64,000 nucleotides of DNA from Simmondsia chinensis (lineage: Eukaryota > Streptophyta > Magnoliopsida > Caryophyllales > Simmondsiaceae), in contig JAGTTD010000001.1 in assembly GCA_018398585.1 (NCBI GenBank), forward strand, positions 34,487,938-34,551,937, given 5' to 3'. Positions 33,069-45,100 of this stretch are shown here, one piece after another; positions within the stretch are counted from its first letter, which is position 1; every line of letters begins with the position of its first letter. A program made the translations under genes and the position numbers. The notes beneath the pieces are model-generated. The model did not search any database, had not been told where the DNA came from, and saw nothing but the letters and a program-made list of their open reading frames with translations.

Positions 33069-33736
33069 ATGGTTGTCAAAGTAGAGTGCTATGGGCGAAT
33101 GCTAGCCTGGGCAGTAGATTTGTCTGAGTATGACCTCCACCACATGCGCCGAAGAGCTATTAAGGCCCAAGCCCTGGCTAATTTTCTTACCAAATGTAGC
33201 TTTAAAGAAGAAGATGACAGCGCGACAAAGACGCAAAAAGACGAAAAGGACCCTGAGACTACAAACCTCCGATATGCTTTGCCCGGATGGATCCGCTCGG
33301 TGGGACCGCTCGGTGATGGAAGATATTCTTTGATGGCTCATCGTGTTAAGAAGGGTCAGGAGTAGGAATATATCATCTGGACCCGAGTGGAGTCTTGCAT
33401 CTCTATGCCTTACATTTTCAACTTCCTTTAACTAACAATGAGACCGAATATGAGGCCATAATCCATGGGGTGAGAGTCGCACAAGCCGCAGAAGCTGATA
33501 CTATGACAATTCTTAGCAACTATAAGGTTGTGGTGAATCAAATAAATGGGCAACAGGAGGCTCACGATCTAAGCATGGTTAGGTACTTGCAGGGCCTTCA
33601 AAGGCTTATGGCTGAACCACTAGGGATAAGCTTACAATACATTGAGCGAGATGAAAATCAGGCAGCCGATGAGCTGAGTAAGCTGGCAAGCTCATGTCAA
33701 ATGCTTCAAGTCAAGGCAAAAGTGGTGATGAGGTAG
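33069..33736 (+). pseudogene. Tat archaeal-type RNase H (aRNH)
   Basis: After an ALANFLTKC segment ending the first RNase H, 33395-33736 encodes NNETEYEAIIHGVRVAQAAE, VVVNQINGQQEAHDLSM and IERDENQAADELSKLAS. This is the second RNase H, of archaeal type, located between RNase H and integrase; it is a defining feature of the Tat lineage of gypsy elements and absent from Athila and chromoviruses. The frame is open across most of the domain. Confidence 0.88.
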
Positions 33737-35050
33737 GTCTATCAAAGCGTGTCCGAAGAACCCGTCCCACAGGCAGTGTGTAATATCACTGAAACATCTG
33801 GGTGGAGGAAAAGGATAATGGACTATTTAAGCCAAGGGACACAACTGGACGATGCCCATATGGCCAAACGGACCAGGCATCAAGTGGCTCAATTTGTGAT
33901 TCTAGATGATTAACTGTATAAAAGTTCCTTTTCGCATCCACTGCTTAAGTGCCTGGAAAGAGGTGAAGGCTATGCCATCCTTTAGGAAATCCACAAGAAA
34001 GAGTGTGGAGGACACATCATAGGATACGCCTTGGCTAACAAGACCCTTTGTGCAGGGTACTTCTGGCCCACGCTCAAAAGTGGCGCTAAAGATTTGGTGC
34101 GCAAGTGCAGTGCTTGTTAAAGATTTGCACTAGTATATCATGCTCCACCAACATCTTTGCAGCCATTGATTAGCCCACTACCCTTTGCACAATAGGGAAT
34201 CGACATACTTGGAGCTTTTCCTATGGCCTCCGGACAAAGAAAATTTGTGATAGCTGCAATTGACTATTTTAGTAAACGGGTGGAGGCCGAGCTCATGGCT
34301 CGAATAACAGATCAGGCTGCACAAAAATTCTTATGGAACAACATATTCTCTCATTTCGGGATTCCCTGGGTTCTGATAATAGACAATGGATCGCAATTTA
34401 GCTCAACAAGGTTCCAAGCCTATTGCGAGGAAATAGTTATAGACCAGCATTTCGCTACCATCGCACATCCACAAAGCAATGGTCAAGTTGAAGCAGCTAA
34501 TAAAGAAATTTTAAGGGGACTTAAAAAGTGACTCGATGGCACTAGGGGATGATGGGTGGACAAGTTAGGCAGTAATCTTTGGTCGATTCGAATGACGGTC
34601 AAAATAGCCACGGGAGAGACCCCTTTTGTGCTAGTGCATGGGGCTGAGGCTATGCTACCAGTCGAAATGTGTAATCCCACTATCATGTAAAGCATTATCA
34701 TCCAAAGACCAACGAGGAAATCTTATGAGGATCACTGGACATCAAAAATGAGGTGCAGGCTAGCACTTTAATAAGGAGGGCCGCCCAGAAAAAAAGGATG
34801 TCAGCCTGCTTCAATTGTAAAGTCAGGTCGCGCAATTTTCAGGTTGGAGACCTAGTCTTACGATGCATAGGACTCGGTGGTAGAAATACGGGAGTCGGAA
34901 AGCTCGCACCTAATTGGGAAGGTCTCTATTAAGTGACGCGAGTTCTAAGAGAGGGTAGCTATGCCCTCCAACGAATGGACAGAACTTACCTGTCTCGCAG
35001 CGGGAATGGAGGTAACCTTCGAAAATATTATCCACAGGATAGCATAAATG
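33737..35050 (+). pseudogene. Tat gypsy integrase
   Basis: The zinc-binding part (HKKECGGH near 33990, CSAC near 34115) is followed by the catalytic core: GIDILGAFP, VLIIDNGSQFSSTRFQ and HPQSNGQVEAANK, with the DD-E residues present. The C-terminal part includes GETPFVLVHGAEAMLPVE near 34615. Stops at about 33912, 34118, 34190, 34529 and 34690. The last recognisable pol codons are near 35045. Confidence 0.88.
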
Positions 35051-35404
35051 GTGTGGATGTGATATGAGTATCAATAAAATGAAGATTATTAATGTTGGCA
35101 CTTGTTATTCTCCTCCAACTTCACATGATTTGCCTTTTGTATATTAATCTAGCATGCTTAGAAAACCGTTATGGGGGCTCCCTACTCTTTACAGGATCTC
35201 CCTGTAAGAGAACCTTTTAGAAATTATTGTACTTATCGTAAAGGGTTAAGAAGATTCACATAGCGTTGCACACATTATCGGTTCGACTCTACAAGTTTAG
35301 CCTGACTCAACGAAGACTCTCAAAGTGTTCATTCTAATAAGGATGGAAGGGCATGGAATTTATTAGCCTAGGAATGAAAACCGTTTTGCACTCTCAAATT
35401 ATGG
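35051..35404. other. Start of the Tat 3' untranslated region
   Basis: No gene or repeat recognised; sequence between pol and the first tandem array. Confidence 0.4.
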
Positions 35405-35780
35405 GCAAAATCGAGCAGAGCCATATGGGCCAAATACACGGCTTTGACCTGCTATATAGCTTTGACTGCTGATAAAATGGACGAGCAGAGCCCAATGAAC
35501 GAAATACATGACTTTGACCACCGTTCAAAGGGCCGAGCAGAGCCGTTGAGCCCAATGGACCAAATACACGGCTTTGCCGAGTCATTTGGCTTTGACCACC
35601 GATAAAAGGGCTGAGAAGAGCCCAATGGACCAAATACACAGCTTTGACCGCCAATAAAAGGGCCGAGTAGAGCCCAATGGACCAAATACACGGCTTTGAC
35701 CGGCCATTTTGCTTTGACCACCAATGAAAGGGCCGAGCAGATCCCAATGGGACAAACACACTGCCTTGACCAACCGTCTA
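35405..35780. repeat. Tandem array A in Tat 3' region (~52/70-bp units)
   Basis: Six imperfect units built on GGGCCGAGCAGAGCCCAATG and GACCAAATACACGGCTTTGAC. Alternate units contain an extra ~18 bp ('...ATTTGGCTTTGACCACC'). Long antisense frames here are a by-product of the repeat. Confidence 0.85.
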
Positions 35781-36070
35781 GCTTGGACTGCCATTTGGAC
35801 TTACTACGGAACTCCTTTAACCGGCCAAGGCCCGCTGACCACCAGATTGTTGCAGTCATCTTAAGAGGCAAGCTTAGAATTAAAATCTCCAATACTTTGC
35901 CAAATAATGGTTGCTACAATATAAAACTTTGCAGACTTCCCCAACGAAGTTTGAAATTTACGAAGATTAAACTTATAGATTAATCAACTTCTTAGCCTAA
36001 CAAGTCACATAGAAAACGAACACAAGGTATATCGAGTCCCAAGGTGTTGACCCAGCGTCAGGCACTCTTC

Positions 36071-36240
36071 CAGTGCACACCACGTTGAAGGTGCAACACC
36101 AGCGCACACCTCAATTAAGGTGTAACACCAGCGCACACAACAACAATGGTGCAACACCAGTGCTTGCCTCAACGAACGTGCAACACCAGCACACACCTTG
36201 TCAAAGGTGCAACATTGGATGTCTGCCATGTATGCAACAC
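36071..36240. repeat. Tandem array B in Tat 3' region (29-bp units)
   Basis: Five to six units of CAGCGCACACCTCAATTAAG GTGCAACAC type (29-30 bp), decaying at the right end. Confidence 0.85.
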
Positions 36241-36478
36241 TGATCACCTACTCAAAAATACAATATCCGAAATCATTCACCTACGTAAACTTGTTTGCCT
36301 AAAACATAATAACTAAATTCATCTTTTCACAACACGATAATCTAAAAGTAAGATTCCAAAATGTAGAGCAGATAGGGACATCAAAACAGACACAATACAA
36401 ACGCACTACCCAACAACACAACGTGTGTCACCCATAACAAGTTTTAAAATACATAACCATACAAAAACAAAATGATAG
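36241..36478. other. Spacer, nothing recognised
   Basis: A/C-rich sequence between array B and the antisense ORF; no motif seen. Confidence 0.4.
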
Positions 36479-38546
36479 TCATGCTTGTGGCCTAGCATTT
36501 CCATCCCCACCGGAAGAATTCACTCCACCTAACAAAGTATTCATAATATGCTCAGTAACACATGACATAAGATTCTCTGTTACTTCAGAAGTTAGCGAAG
36601 AGCTGTTATCCCTAACCTTCTCCAACAAACGTTCAAAGGCCCCCTCAAGCCCGGACCAACAATCGGCATTGCGTGCTCCCTGGAACTCGGGGCTAGATCT
36701 AAAAGCAGTTGCGGCCTCTTTGCGAGCGTAGGATAGTTCGGCAGTCAAATGAACAATTTGGTCTCCGTTATCCCTCACTATAGCATCTCTACCCTCCAGG
36801 TCGCTTCTTAGGCCGCTCACCTTACTTTGAAGTTTAGAACATTGCGATTGAGACTTTCCTAGTTGCTGAGAAACCAAGCGAAGCTCTCCACGTAGACAAC
36901 TAGCAACTTCTTCACCTTGCGTTCCAAAACAACACGGCAAAGCAAAGATGGAGGCATACTGCTAACACCCAAACACAATGAATTTAGCCACAAGCATTAA
37001 GAATCTAGTAAAAGAAAAAATACAAACAATCCATACCTCAATCATCGAAGGAGAACCTTCCTGATATGCGAGGGGGGTAGGATGGGTCACCTCGAAAATA
37101 TGACGCAAAGTCTCAAGGTTAGAAACGAAGGAGGGCATAACCATTAGCTGTGGAATATCCATGGGTTCAGCTATTAGGTTCGGAATGGTCTCAAGTTCTT
37201 CCTCTACAAGAGCCATAGGAATAGGTAGGGAGAGAATGGGAACCAAAAAATATGGAGTAGAAGGAGAACAGCCTAGCCTTCCCCCTAAACCGCTTGGTTG
37301 GGAAGGACTATTCCGTCGAGAGGGAGGAGCTCTACAAGGGGACTGAGAGACCCCCCTATATTGATATCGATGAAATCTGGAATGCCACTTTCCAAGGAAA
37401 GATGGGACCAAGAATCCGTGGGAGAAGCTTGGCTAGCTACCTTGGGAAAAGATTTATCAGCACCAGAATAGCTAGGACGTGAACTGCTCGAAGAAGGCTC
37501 CTGCTCAAAGTAGTTGAAAGTGTCGATATGAGCTAACTCCTCAGCTAAAAAGTCAAAAATTAGAAAAATGAAAAGAAAATGCAGGAGGCGACATGTAAAG
37601 GTTTCCTTGAATGAAGAAGTCAAACGATAACCAAGATGGGTTTCGTGCTAAGTCCTGCTGTAACTAGGATTGCCTCTCGCCTAAGATGGGCCTGCGTAAC
37701 CACAAAACAGGTATCACTCCTGTTCTTGTCAAAATAATGAATAAGAAACCAATCTGCTTTTGTGAAATCCTTAATACGAGGCTTACAAGGTTGGGTTAGA
37801 ATACTCCAAACTGTAGGATATTTTGGAAGAGTAGGCGGGCGAACCCAAATGAACCTATGTAGCCAATCCTTAACATTTGAAGGATTGTCACGCATGAATG
37901 ACAAGCCAATACAGCTCTCAAAAACCACATTACGACTAGTCTGTTTAAGCCTAGACATATAATCAAAAACAGGATCAATCAACTCAAATCCATTCACAAA
38001 ACATGCCAATAAAAGCCTATAAATCGTCCGTAAACTGTTTGGGGTCACCTAACCAGGATATAGAGAATAACATGACATAACGCGAGACACAAACGGATAA
38101 AGAGGAAACCGAAAGCCTGCATTAAGGGAATCTATGGGAATAGCAAAACAATCATGATGAGGCACAATCAAGGGAGACTCATTCTTGCTAGAAACCCATA
38201 TCATAAGGTCAGAGGGGAAGTAATACTTCTCCCGGAGGACTAAGGCCCCTGCATTCCTGCAATATTTCTGCACAAACTAGCTAGAAGGCCTAGCATTCGC
38301 TGCAGCAGGAAATTGACATTCAAGATTATTAAAATTAAAAATTGCCACGTCAGGCCAAAGATGAAGAGGGGCACTCTCCTCACGAGCTCACCATGCCGAA
38401 CTTCCCGTTCGACCCCGACCACACACCATTCCTCTTCTGCAGTAAACCTTAAGTAAATACAATAACAAAAGTCATGGAAAAGAAAACATACGTATGCGAA
38501 ATTGTGAATCACTAAACATAGGAAATATTGGTGAAGATGAGGCCAT
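36479..38546 (-). CDS. Antisense extra ORF (aORF) of the Tat element, multi-exon
   Basis: Minus-strand gene-like unit inside the Tat 3' region. A start MASSSPIFPMFSDSQFRIR lies at 38546. A likely intron (38491-38437, GTATGT...TTTACTGCAG) follows, then exons containing AGFRFPLYPFVSRVM and LRTIYRLLLACFVNGFELID, which resemble the 'putative gypsy-type transposon' (Transposase_28-like) domain of plant elements. A Ser/Pro-rich exon comes next. The last exon (36950-36479) is predicted coiled coil (CLRGELRLVSQQLGKSQSQ...) after an intron ending TGTTAGCAG. One in-frame stop at 38049 and a frame change near 38270 suggest decay. Tat elements, for example maize Grande, are known to carry such antisense ORFs; the function is unknown. 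Confidence 0.6.
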
Positions 38547-39290
38547 TGGCGTGTTTCTATTAAGAGGTAGCCAATATTCATCTAAAGCCTTTGTCAAAAT
38601 AGAATTTTCCAAATGATATTGAAAACACGAGTTATAGCTAGGAGCCAGCGTTTTCGAATTCATCCCGATTGATCTCTAATCTTTTAACAATGCTAACTAG
38701 AAGTAAAATAAGAAAAACAACCACATGCTAGACCCAAACGAGAGATTAATGCATAAAAGGAGAACTGGCACTAACATCCGCAAATTCTATCTCCCTAAAG
38801 TTTTTGAACCCGAATCATGCACAACAAAAAACAAAGCATCACGATACCAGTTCTTAAACACACAGGCAACTTAAGACCTTAAACTCTATACCCTTCGATT
38901 ACACCCCAAAAAGAAAAAACTCTTAACCTGTTAAAAACCCCAAATTTGAAAACAACCTCCATAAATGAAACATACATCAACCAAGCCCTTAAATTATGAG
39001 CTATACCACAAATCAAGGCACACCATATCTCCAATTTTGCAAAAAAAACTGCGAAACCCAAAGGCAAATGAAAATCCTAGAATCGAAAGGAGAAAGGAAG
39101 AAGGTGAAGTACCTTGAAAAAGCAAATTCTTAAGAGTTCGAAGGAGGGAAGAAGTAAGAGGAGAGATCTGCGGGTGAAATAAGAGCAAGAAAACAAGGGT
39201 CCCAGCATAACTAGCGGTGGGGAAGTGATTAGTCAAAGGTCAAAATAGAAAGAGACAACATTTATATATGACAAAGCACCGACTCGGTGA
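38547..39290. other. Upstream region of the antisense ORF
   Basis: AT-rich sequence that could hold the antisense promoter and 5' UTR. Short minus-strand frames only; no clear TATA box chosen. Confidence 0.35.
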
Positions 39291-39775
39291 TCAGGAGAAA
39301 AAGACAACCAAGATAGGTGAGCAGAGAAAAGGGTGCCTAAGATAGGAAAACAGAGAAAAAGACGTCTAAAAGTAGGCGAGCAAATAAAAATGGCACCCAA
39401 GATAGGGAAAGAGCTAAAAACGGCGCCCAAGATAGGAAAACAGATAAAAATGGCACCTAAGATAGGCGAACAGAGACAAAAGGCATCCAAGATAGGAGAA
39501 CAGTGAGAAAAGGTGTCTCAGATAGCCGAACAGAGAAAAAGGCATCCAAAAGTAGGCGACCAAATAAAAATGGCGCCCAGGATAGGAAAACAGATAAAAA
39601 TGGTGTCCAGAAATATGCAAGCAGATAAAAATGCCCAAGGTAGGCGGGTAGACAAAAAGGTGCCCAGAGTTGACAAATAGAAGGAAAAACTAACAAAATA
39701 GGCAAGCAAAGGAAGGAGGCACCCAGAATGGGCGAGTAAAAAGAAAGGACAACCAAAATCAACGATCAAGAGCGA
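39291..39775. repeat. Tandem array C in Tat 3' region (~35-bp units)
   Basis: About a dozen imperfect units of GATAGGNGAACAGANAAAAA followed by a GGCGCCCAA/GGCATCCAA core. The unit remains open on the minus strand in all frames, giving spurious hydrophobic ORFs. Confidence 0.85.
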
Positions 39776-39842
39776 AGAACAAAAATTGCAAACAAGAACA
39801 ACATAACCATGAGGGGATAAACGAAGCCAAAAACTAAACAAC

Positions 39843-40143
39843 GGGCTACATTAGTTAAGCCTAAAAGCCCGACAAGTTTGCCGCCAAACCGAGGGCTGCG
39901 TTGATTTAGGTGTTAAAGCCCAACAAATTTGCTGCCAAATAAAGGGCTGTGTTAGTTAAGCCTAGAAGCCCGACAAGTTTGCCTCCAAACAGGGGGCTGT
40001 GTTAGTTAAGCCTTAAAGCCTCACAAGTCTGCTAACAAACAGGATGTTGTATTAATCAAGCCTTAGAGCTCAAAACGTTTGTCACCAAACAGGGGGCTGT
40101 ATTAATTAAAGTTTCAAAACTCGATGAATTTGCCATGAAATAG
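39843..40143. repeat. Tandem array D in Tat 3' region (50-bp units)
   Basis: Six units starting GGGCTGTGTTAGTTAAGCCT and containing CCCGACAAGTTTGCCNCCAA, at spacing 50, 51, 50, 50, 50 bp. Divergence rises to the right. Confidence 0.9.
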
Positions 40144-40283
40144 GAGGCTACGATGTCGCAAAGTTTACTAGTTAGATCTTGATAAAGAGGAACCATTTGT
40201 TAAAATACCGGCATAAGAATCACAAGTAGGCATAATTAAAGAACCAACAAACTTCGTTAACTTCATATTTTAAACTATACAAT

Positions 40284-40383
40284 ACCCCCAAGAGTACGTT
40301 GTCGAAAAACTTGCAATACCCCTAAAAGTACATCGTCAAAAAACTAGAAATACCCCCAAAAGTACATCATCAAAAAAACTAAT
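40284..40383. repeat. Tandem array E in Tat 3' region (33-bp units)
   Basis: Three units of ACCCCCAAAAGTACATCGTC AAAAAACTAGAAAT type. Confidence 0.8.
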
Positions 40384-41748
40384 ACAGAGCGGGCACCAAA
40401 ACGGGTCAAGAAAAAGCAAAAGTATTAGTACAACACCACATTCTAGAAAAACGACTATAACCTTTCCTATGCTAGAACAACTGATCATATAACAATCCCC
40501 GAGGAACCACGGGGAGAACCACAAAGATGAAAGAAACTCTAGTGGGCCGGAAGCTGCGCCCATTCACCATACCCATGTTGGAATATCACTCGAAAAGTGT
40601 GATGAATAGGACTCGAAAAGTAGTAACAGTAGACCTTATATTCCGTAGAAAATACAAGACGGTGATCGGTGACTAATAACCCTATAGTCCCAATGCCTTG
40701 TTGTCCATTAGGTGTCGTGTGTCAAAGTAAATGCTATGCAGCACGAACCAAGAGTCGAGATCTCATTTGTCCTATAATATCGATAAAGTTAGAGACAAAC
40801 CATGTAACCCTGCTAAGCACAACCTACCTTCGTGACAAAAAAATGCCCGAAGACTGACAACGGACAGCCCCATTTCGAACATGGTTTGGTAAAAACACTA
40901 AGTAGTTGGAATTCTCTACTATGTCCCAAGCAACTAAATACGGATAGAAAAAACGGGTAGTCCGTAGAAAAAGCCTCACTGTGCTCCGATAACAAATACA
41001 AGACGTCATCACAAAGAACCGATTGTAAAATCCACTGAATTGCCGCTAGTGCACACAAGAGTCCTATACCTCCAGGCACCGTGATCAAAGCTATTCATCG
41101 AATACCAATCCATTTGAGGCCATTCATCATCCCTAAACATGAAATCCATATTGAAAATAAAAAGAAATATATGATAATTAAGTGGGTAGATAGAAGCATC
41201 GTAAGCACAAGCAAAAACTATTTTCAGAGAAGAACCCAAAAAGCGGAATTTGTCAGGAAGAAAGATGGGCATATAAACTTGTGTAATAGGATTACAAAGT
41301 TCTCAACCCAGAGATCCCAAAAAAAGAGTGTCTCGACATAAAATCAAATTGTTACTCCCACAATCTCTTTCTTTTCTGACAAAAATTCCAAAGGGTCCGT
41401 GGGCATGCATGAAGAAGGACCGGAACTTGTTAATGCAAAGAATTCCACATAGCGACCATATGGAGGCCAGTACCCATTTTTTCCAAGTACACCGTCAGTA
41501 GGTCCGCTTGAAGCAAGAAAAAGCTTGTTCCTTTACAAAATCTTCTCTAAGAAAAAACCGTCAAAAACACTGAGAAACAACATGAAGCCAACAAAAAACC
41601 ATAGCAGAAAGCCACGAGAGTGTAACCAAGAGAAGATCCTCGAGAAAATTGTGCATTAAAGGTAGAATTCGAGAAGAAAAAGAGAGAAGAGAAGGGTAAA
41701 ACCAAGGGAGGCACATCACACATTTTCAGTAAAATGAACTCTTTACTC
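40384..41748. other. Distal Tat 3' region, nothing recognised
   Basis: No domain, repeat or intact frame recognised. The purine-rich stretch 41640-41700 leads up to the polypurine tract. Confidence 0.4.
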
Positions 41749-41760
41749 AAAAAGTGGGGT
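41749..41760 (+). promoter_or_regulatory. Polypurine tract of the Tat element
   Basis: AAAAAGTGGGGT lies seven bases before the TG of the 3' LTR. Confidence 0.6.
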
Positions 41761-41767
41761 GCTAACA

Positions 41768-42161
41768 TGTTTATATACACCCTGGCGTCCAGAGATGGGC
41801 ACCTAGAAATAGTCCGGCGCACAGAAGTATGCCGCCTAAAAGCGGCACCCAAAGGTTGTTGCCCAAAAGTGGCACCCAGAGGTTGGTGCCCAAAATTAGG
41901 CGCCCAGAAATGGCGTGCAGAAACAAGAGGGGGCCCAAAAGTCGGCGCCCAAAAGCGGTGTGCAGAGGTAGTCGTCCAGAAGCAGCACCACAAACCCCTG
42001 TATAAAGGAAGGCTCCCCTCCAAAGAAAGAGATACAAAAAAGAGGAAAATACACATCAGAAATACGAACTATCCTCTGACCAGGTGGAAAAGGGAATCCC
42101 GACGGTTGCTTCTCCAACTAGCTTAAGTTCAGCTTGTCCTACCCCATACTCATCAAAAACA
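41768..42161 (+). mobile_element. 3' LTR of Tat-lineage gypsy element
   Basis: 394 bp, from TGTTTATATACACCC to ...CATCAAAAACA. Matches the 5' LTR but with fewer of the GCCCAAAAG-type internal units. The complete element spans 18.6 kb, or 12.8 kb without the nested chromovirus. Confidence 0.85.
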
Positions 42162-42166
42162 ACTTG
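42162..42166. repeat. Target-site duplication ACTTG (right) of the Tat element
   Basis: Matches 23569-23573. Confidence 0.85.
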
Positions 42167-45100
42167 GATTCTCAATATCCATTCAAAAGTCTCATTATTT
42201 GCCCATAAGATCACTATTTCTGGAGTAGTTGAAGTACCCTTAAACCCTTTTTCATTACGACATTTCCATAAAGGCCACAGTAAGCAAACCGGTTAATTAT
42301 CTCCTTATCCCATACTTGTCTTTTGTTTAAGTATCCCTTGTGGATCTCATCCATCAAGTTATTCCTGTATGGAGTTCTTTGTATCACCCCCTTCTCATTT
42401 GCAAAGCTCTAGCATTTTCTAGCAAATTTACATCTATGAAATAAACATTCCAAGTCCACTTCTTCCAAATTACACTAAGGACATCGACTAGATATGCCAG
42501 TCCCTCTCCTAATTAGTTTTTTTCTCGTGGACAACAAACTATGTAGGATCTGTGACAGGAACACCTTAAGCTTGGGCACTATATCAAGATTCTAGATCTA
42601 TTTAAATGGAAAAGATTTTCTATCCTTTCACTCGAGACCATGAGCCTACTAAATAGCAGTTTAAATGACAAATTACCATGTGCAGTAAAACCCTAGCAAT
42701 CTTGGTCTTCTCTTATATTCAAAGGAACAGGAGTCGCTAGAATTAGAGGGATAACATGCTTGGGAACTGTCATGACCAGTCTTGAAACATTCTAACTGCC
42801 ATTGGAAATAAAATCAGCAATCTAATCTGCGAGTCCTTAGGACAACTTTAATCTCTTTCCATATTAGCAAGAGATTCATAAGAGCACCACTAGGAAAACC
42901 AAAAGGATATACTGCAACCGTCGCCTATAATCCATTTGATTCATTTCCTAACAAGATCTCTATACTGGAGGATCTTTTTTCCAAGCCCAAGAGTCAAACA
43001 ATTTAGGAACATAGTATAAAAATGATTATGGGATAGATACTTACCATTTGTATCCAAAGATTCATCTGTTGTGTGAGCACCTTCGTCCCTAACTTACACA
43101 AAAGGGCTCTATTCATAGCAGTTATTCGACAAAATCAAAGACCTCCTGCTAATTTAGGTCTTCAAATCTTGTCCCAAGCCACCATAGGAAGACCATTAGT
43201 TCGTTCCCCTTTTTATCCAAAAAATTGTCTACTTGCCTTGCCAACCTCATTGGAAATGATGCCGAAAATTGGAAACATTGCATCGTGGGCGACGAACTAT
43301 GCAGGATCTGCCACAAGGACACCTTAAACTTGGGTTCTATATTAAGAGTCCATATCCATTTAAACAAAAAAAGACTTTCTATCATTCCACTCGAGCCCAT
43401 GTGCCTGCCAAATAGCAGTTTTAATAGAAAAATAACCATATGTAGTAAAACCTCAGCAAATTTGGTCTTCTCTTATATTCAAAGGAACAAGAGTCACTAC
43501 AATTAGAGGGATAACATGCTCAGGAACTATCATGACTAGTCTTAAAACATTCCAACTGCCATTGGAAATAAGATTAGCTACTCTCATCTGCGAGTCCTTA
43601 AGACCACTCTAATCTCCAAGTATATTAGTAAGAGATTCATGAGAGCTCCACTAGGAAAACCAAAAGGATATACTAGAGTCATCTCCTATAGTCCATCTAA
43701 TTCCTTTCGTGACTAGATCTCTACATTGGTGGATCTTTTTCCAATGCCAAGAATCAAACGATTTAGGAACATAGTATAAAAATGATTACAGGATAAATAC
43801 TTACCATTTGTATCCAAAGATTCATTTGTTGTGTGAACGCCTTCGACCCCAACTTACACAAAAGGGCTCTACAAAATCTAAGACTTCTTGCTGATTTAGG
43901 TATGCAAATCTTATACCAAGCCACCATAAGAAGACCCTTAGTTCTCTTCCCCTTTTTCAAAAAAAATCTCTACTTGCCTTGTCAACCTCATTGGAAATGA
44001 TGCCGGAATTTGGAAACACTGCATCGTGTGGGCTGGGAGGCTTTATAAGTTCACTTGGATCAGAACTGCCCTCTTCGCTTTAAAAATAAGGTGAGCCTTT
44101 CACAAAGCAATTCTTCATATGAACACTATCTCTAAGATCAACGAATTCATTTTTCGCTAATCGTTTTCCAATACGAGGACATCCAGTATAAGTCCCTATG
44201 CCAATCATAGAATTAATTCCAAATAAGCCATAGATTCTCAATTTTAGATCTGCCACCACATTTTTAGAAAATATTAGGGCCGATTTATGACAATTTATCA
44301 ACTGCCCTAATTCTTTATATAATGAATCGAGAATAGCTTTCAGTTGTCTGCACACATCTATAGAGGCATTACAAAATAGGAATCTATCATCTTGGCGCAT
44401 AATGAGAAATCCTTATACCAATAACCTTCATGTTATCATCAATTCGTTTTATGATTTTCCTAAGGGATCCTCTTGTCGAAGTGCTCTAGAAGGTTTAAAT
44501 AACACTATAGGGACATTGTTAATTATAAGAGAGTCAAACACCGTTGTGACACATTGCATAATTCAACTAACCCTTTTTTTAGCAGGACCCAATTTTCTCA
44601 AAACACTTTTAAGAAATTCAAAATAATTCTGATGTAGGCCTTCTTCCTATCTAATTTTAAAGCCAACCAACACATTTTTCCTTTCTTTGTCAAAATGTTG
44701 TCATTATTTCATAGGCTATAAGAGCATTATCTTGAATGGATATACCTTGGGAAAAAGCCCCTAGAACCTGGTTAATTAGATTTCCTAACAATGGTTGGAG
44801 TCTATTTGCAATACTTCAGCTAGATATTTGTAAATAGTGTTACACAAGTCCATTCGTCTAAATTGCAATGGGGATTCATGAGATTGACGTTGGGGAATTG
44901 AAGTAATAAAAGTGTGATTGAACTCAAATAGCAATTTTCTACTATGAAAAAAGCATTAATACCTCAGTTAAATTGTTGCCAAATAGGTCCCAATAGTTTT
45001 GGAAGAAAGATGCACCAAATCCAACAGGACCGAGACTTTATACGGGTTCATTTGGAAAATAAGTACTCTTACTTCATCCAACGTGGCATACCTAGTAAGT

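Noticed and set aside
35394..35892. 121-146-codon minus-strand ORFs
   Set aside because: By-product of tandem array A; residues repeat with the DNA period and no domain is present.
36071..36240. Regular ~29-bp repeats resembling a CRISPR array
   Set aside because: Units are contiguous without unique spacers, decay gradually, and lie in a plant retrotransposon.
39233..39841. Overlapping minus-strand ORFs with YLG/LFS repeats, membrane-protein-like
   Set aside because: Three frames of array C are open at once, and the 'protein' follows the DNA repeat.
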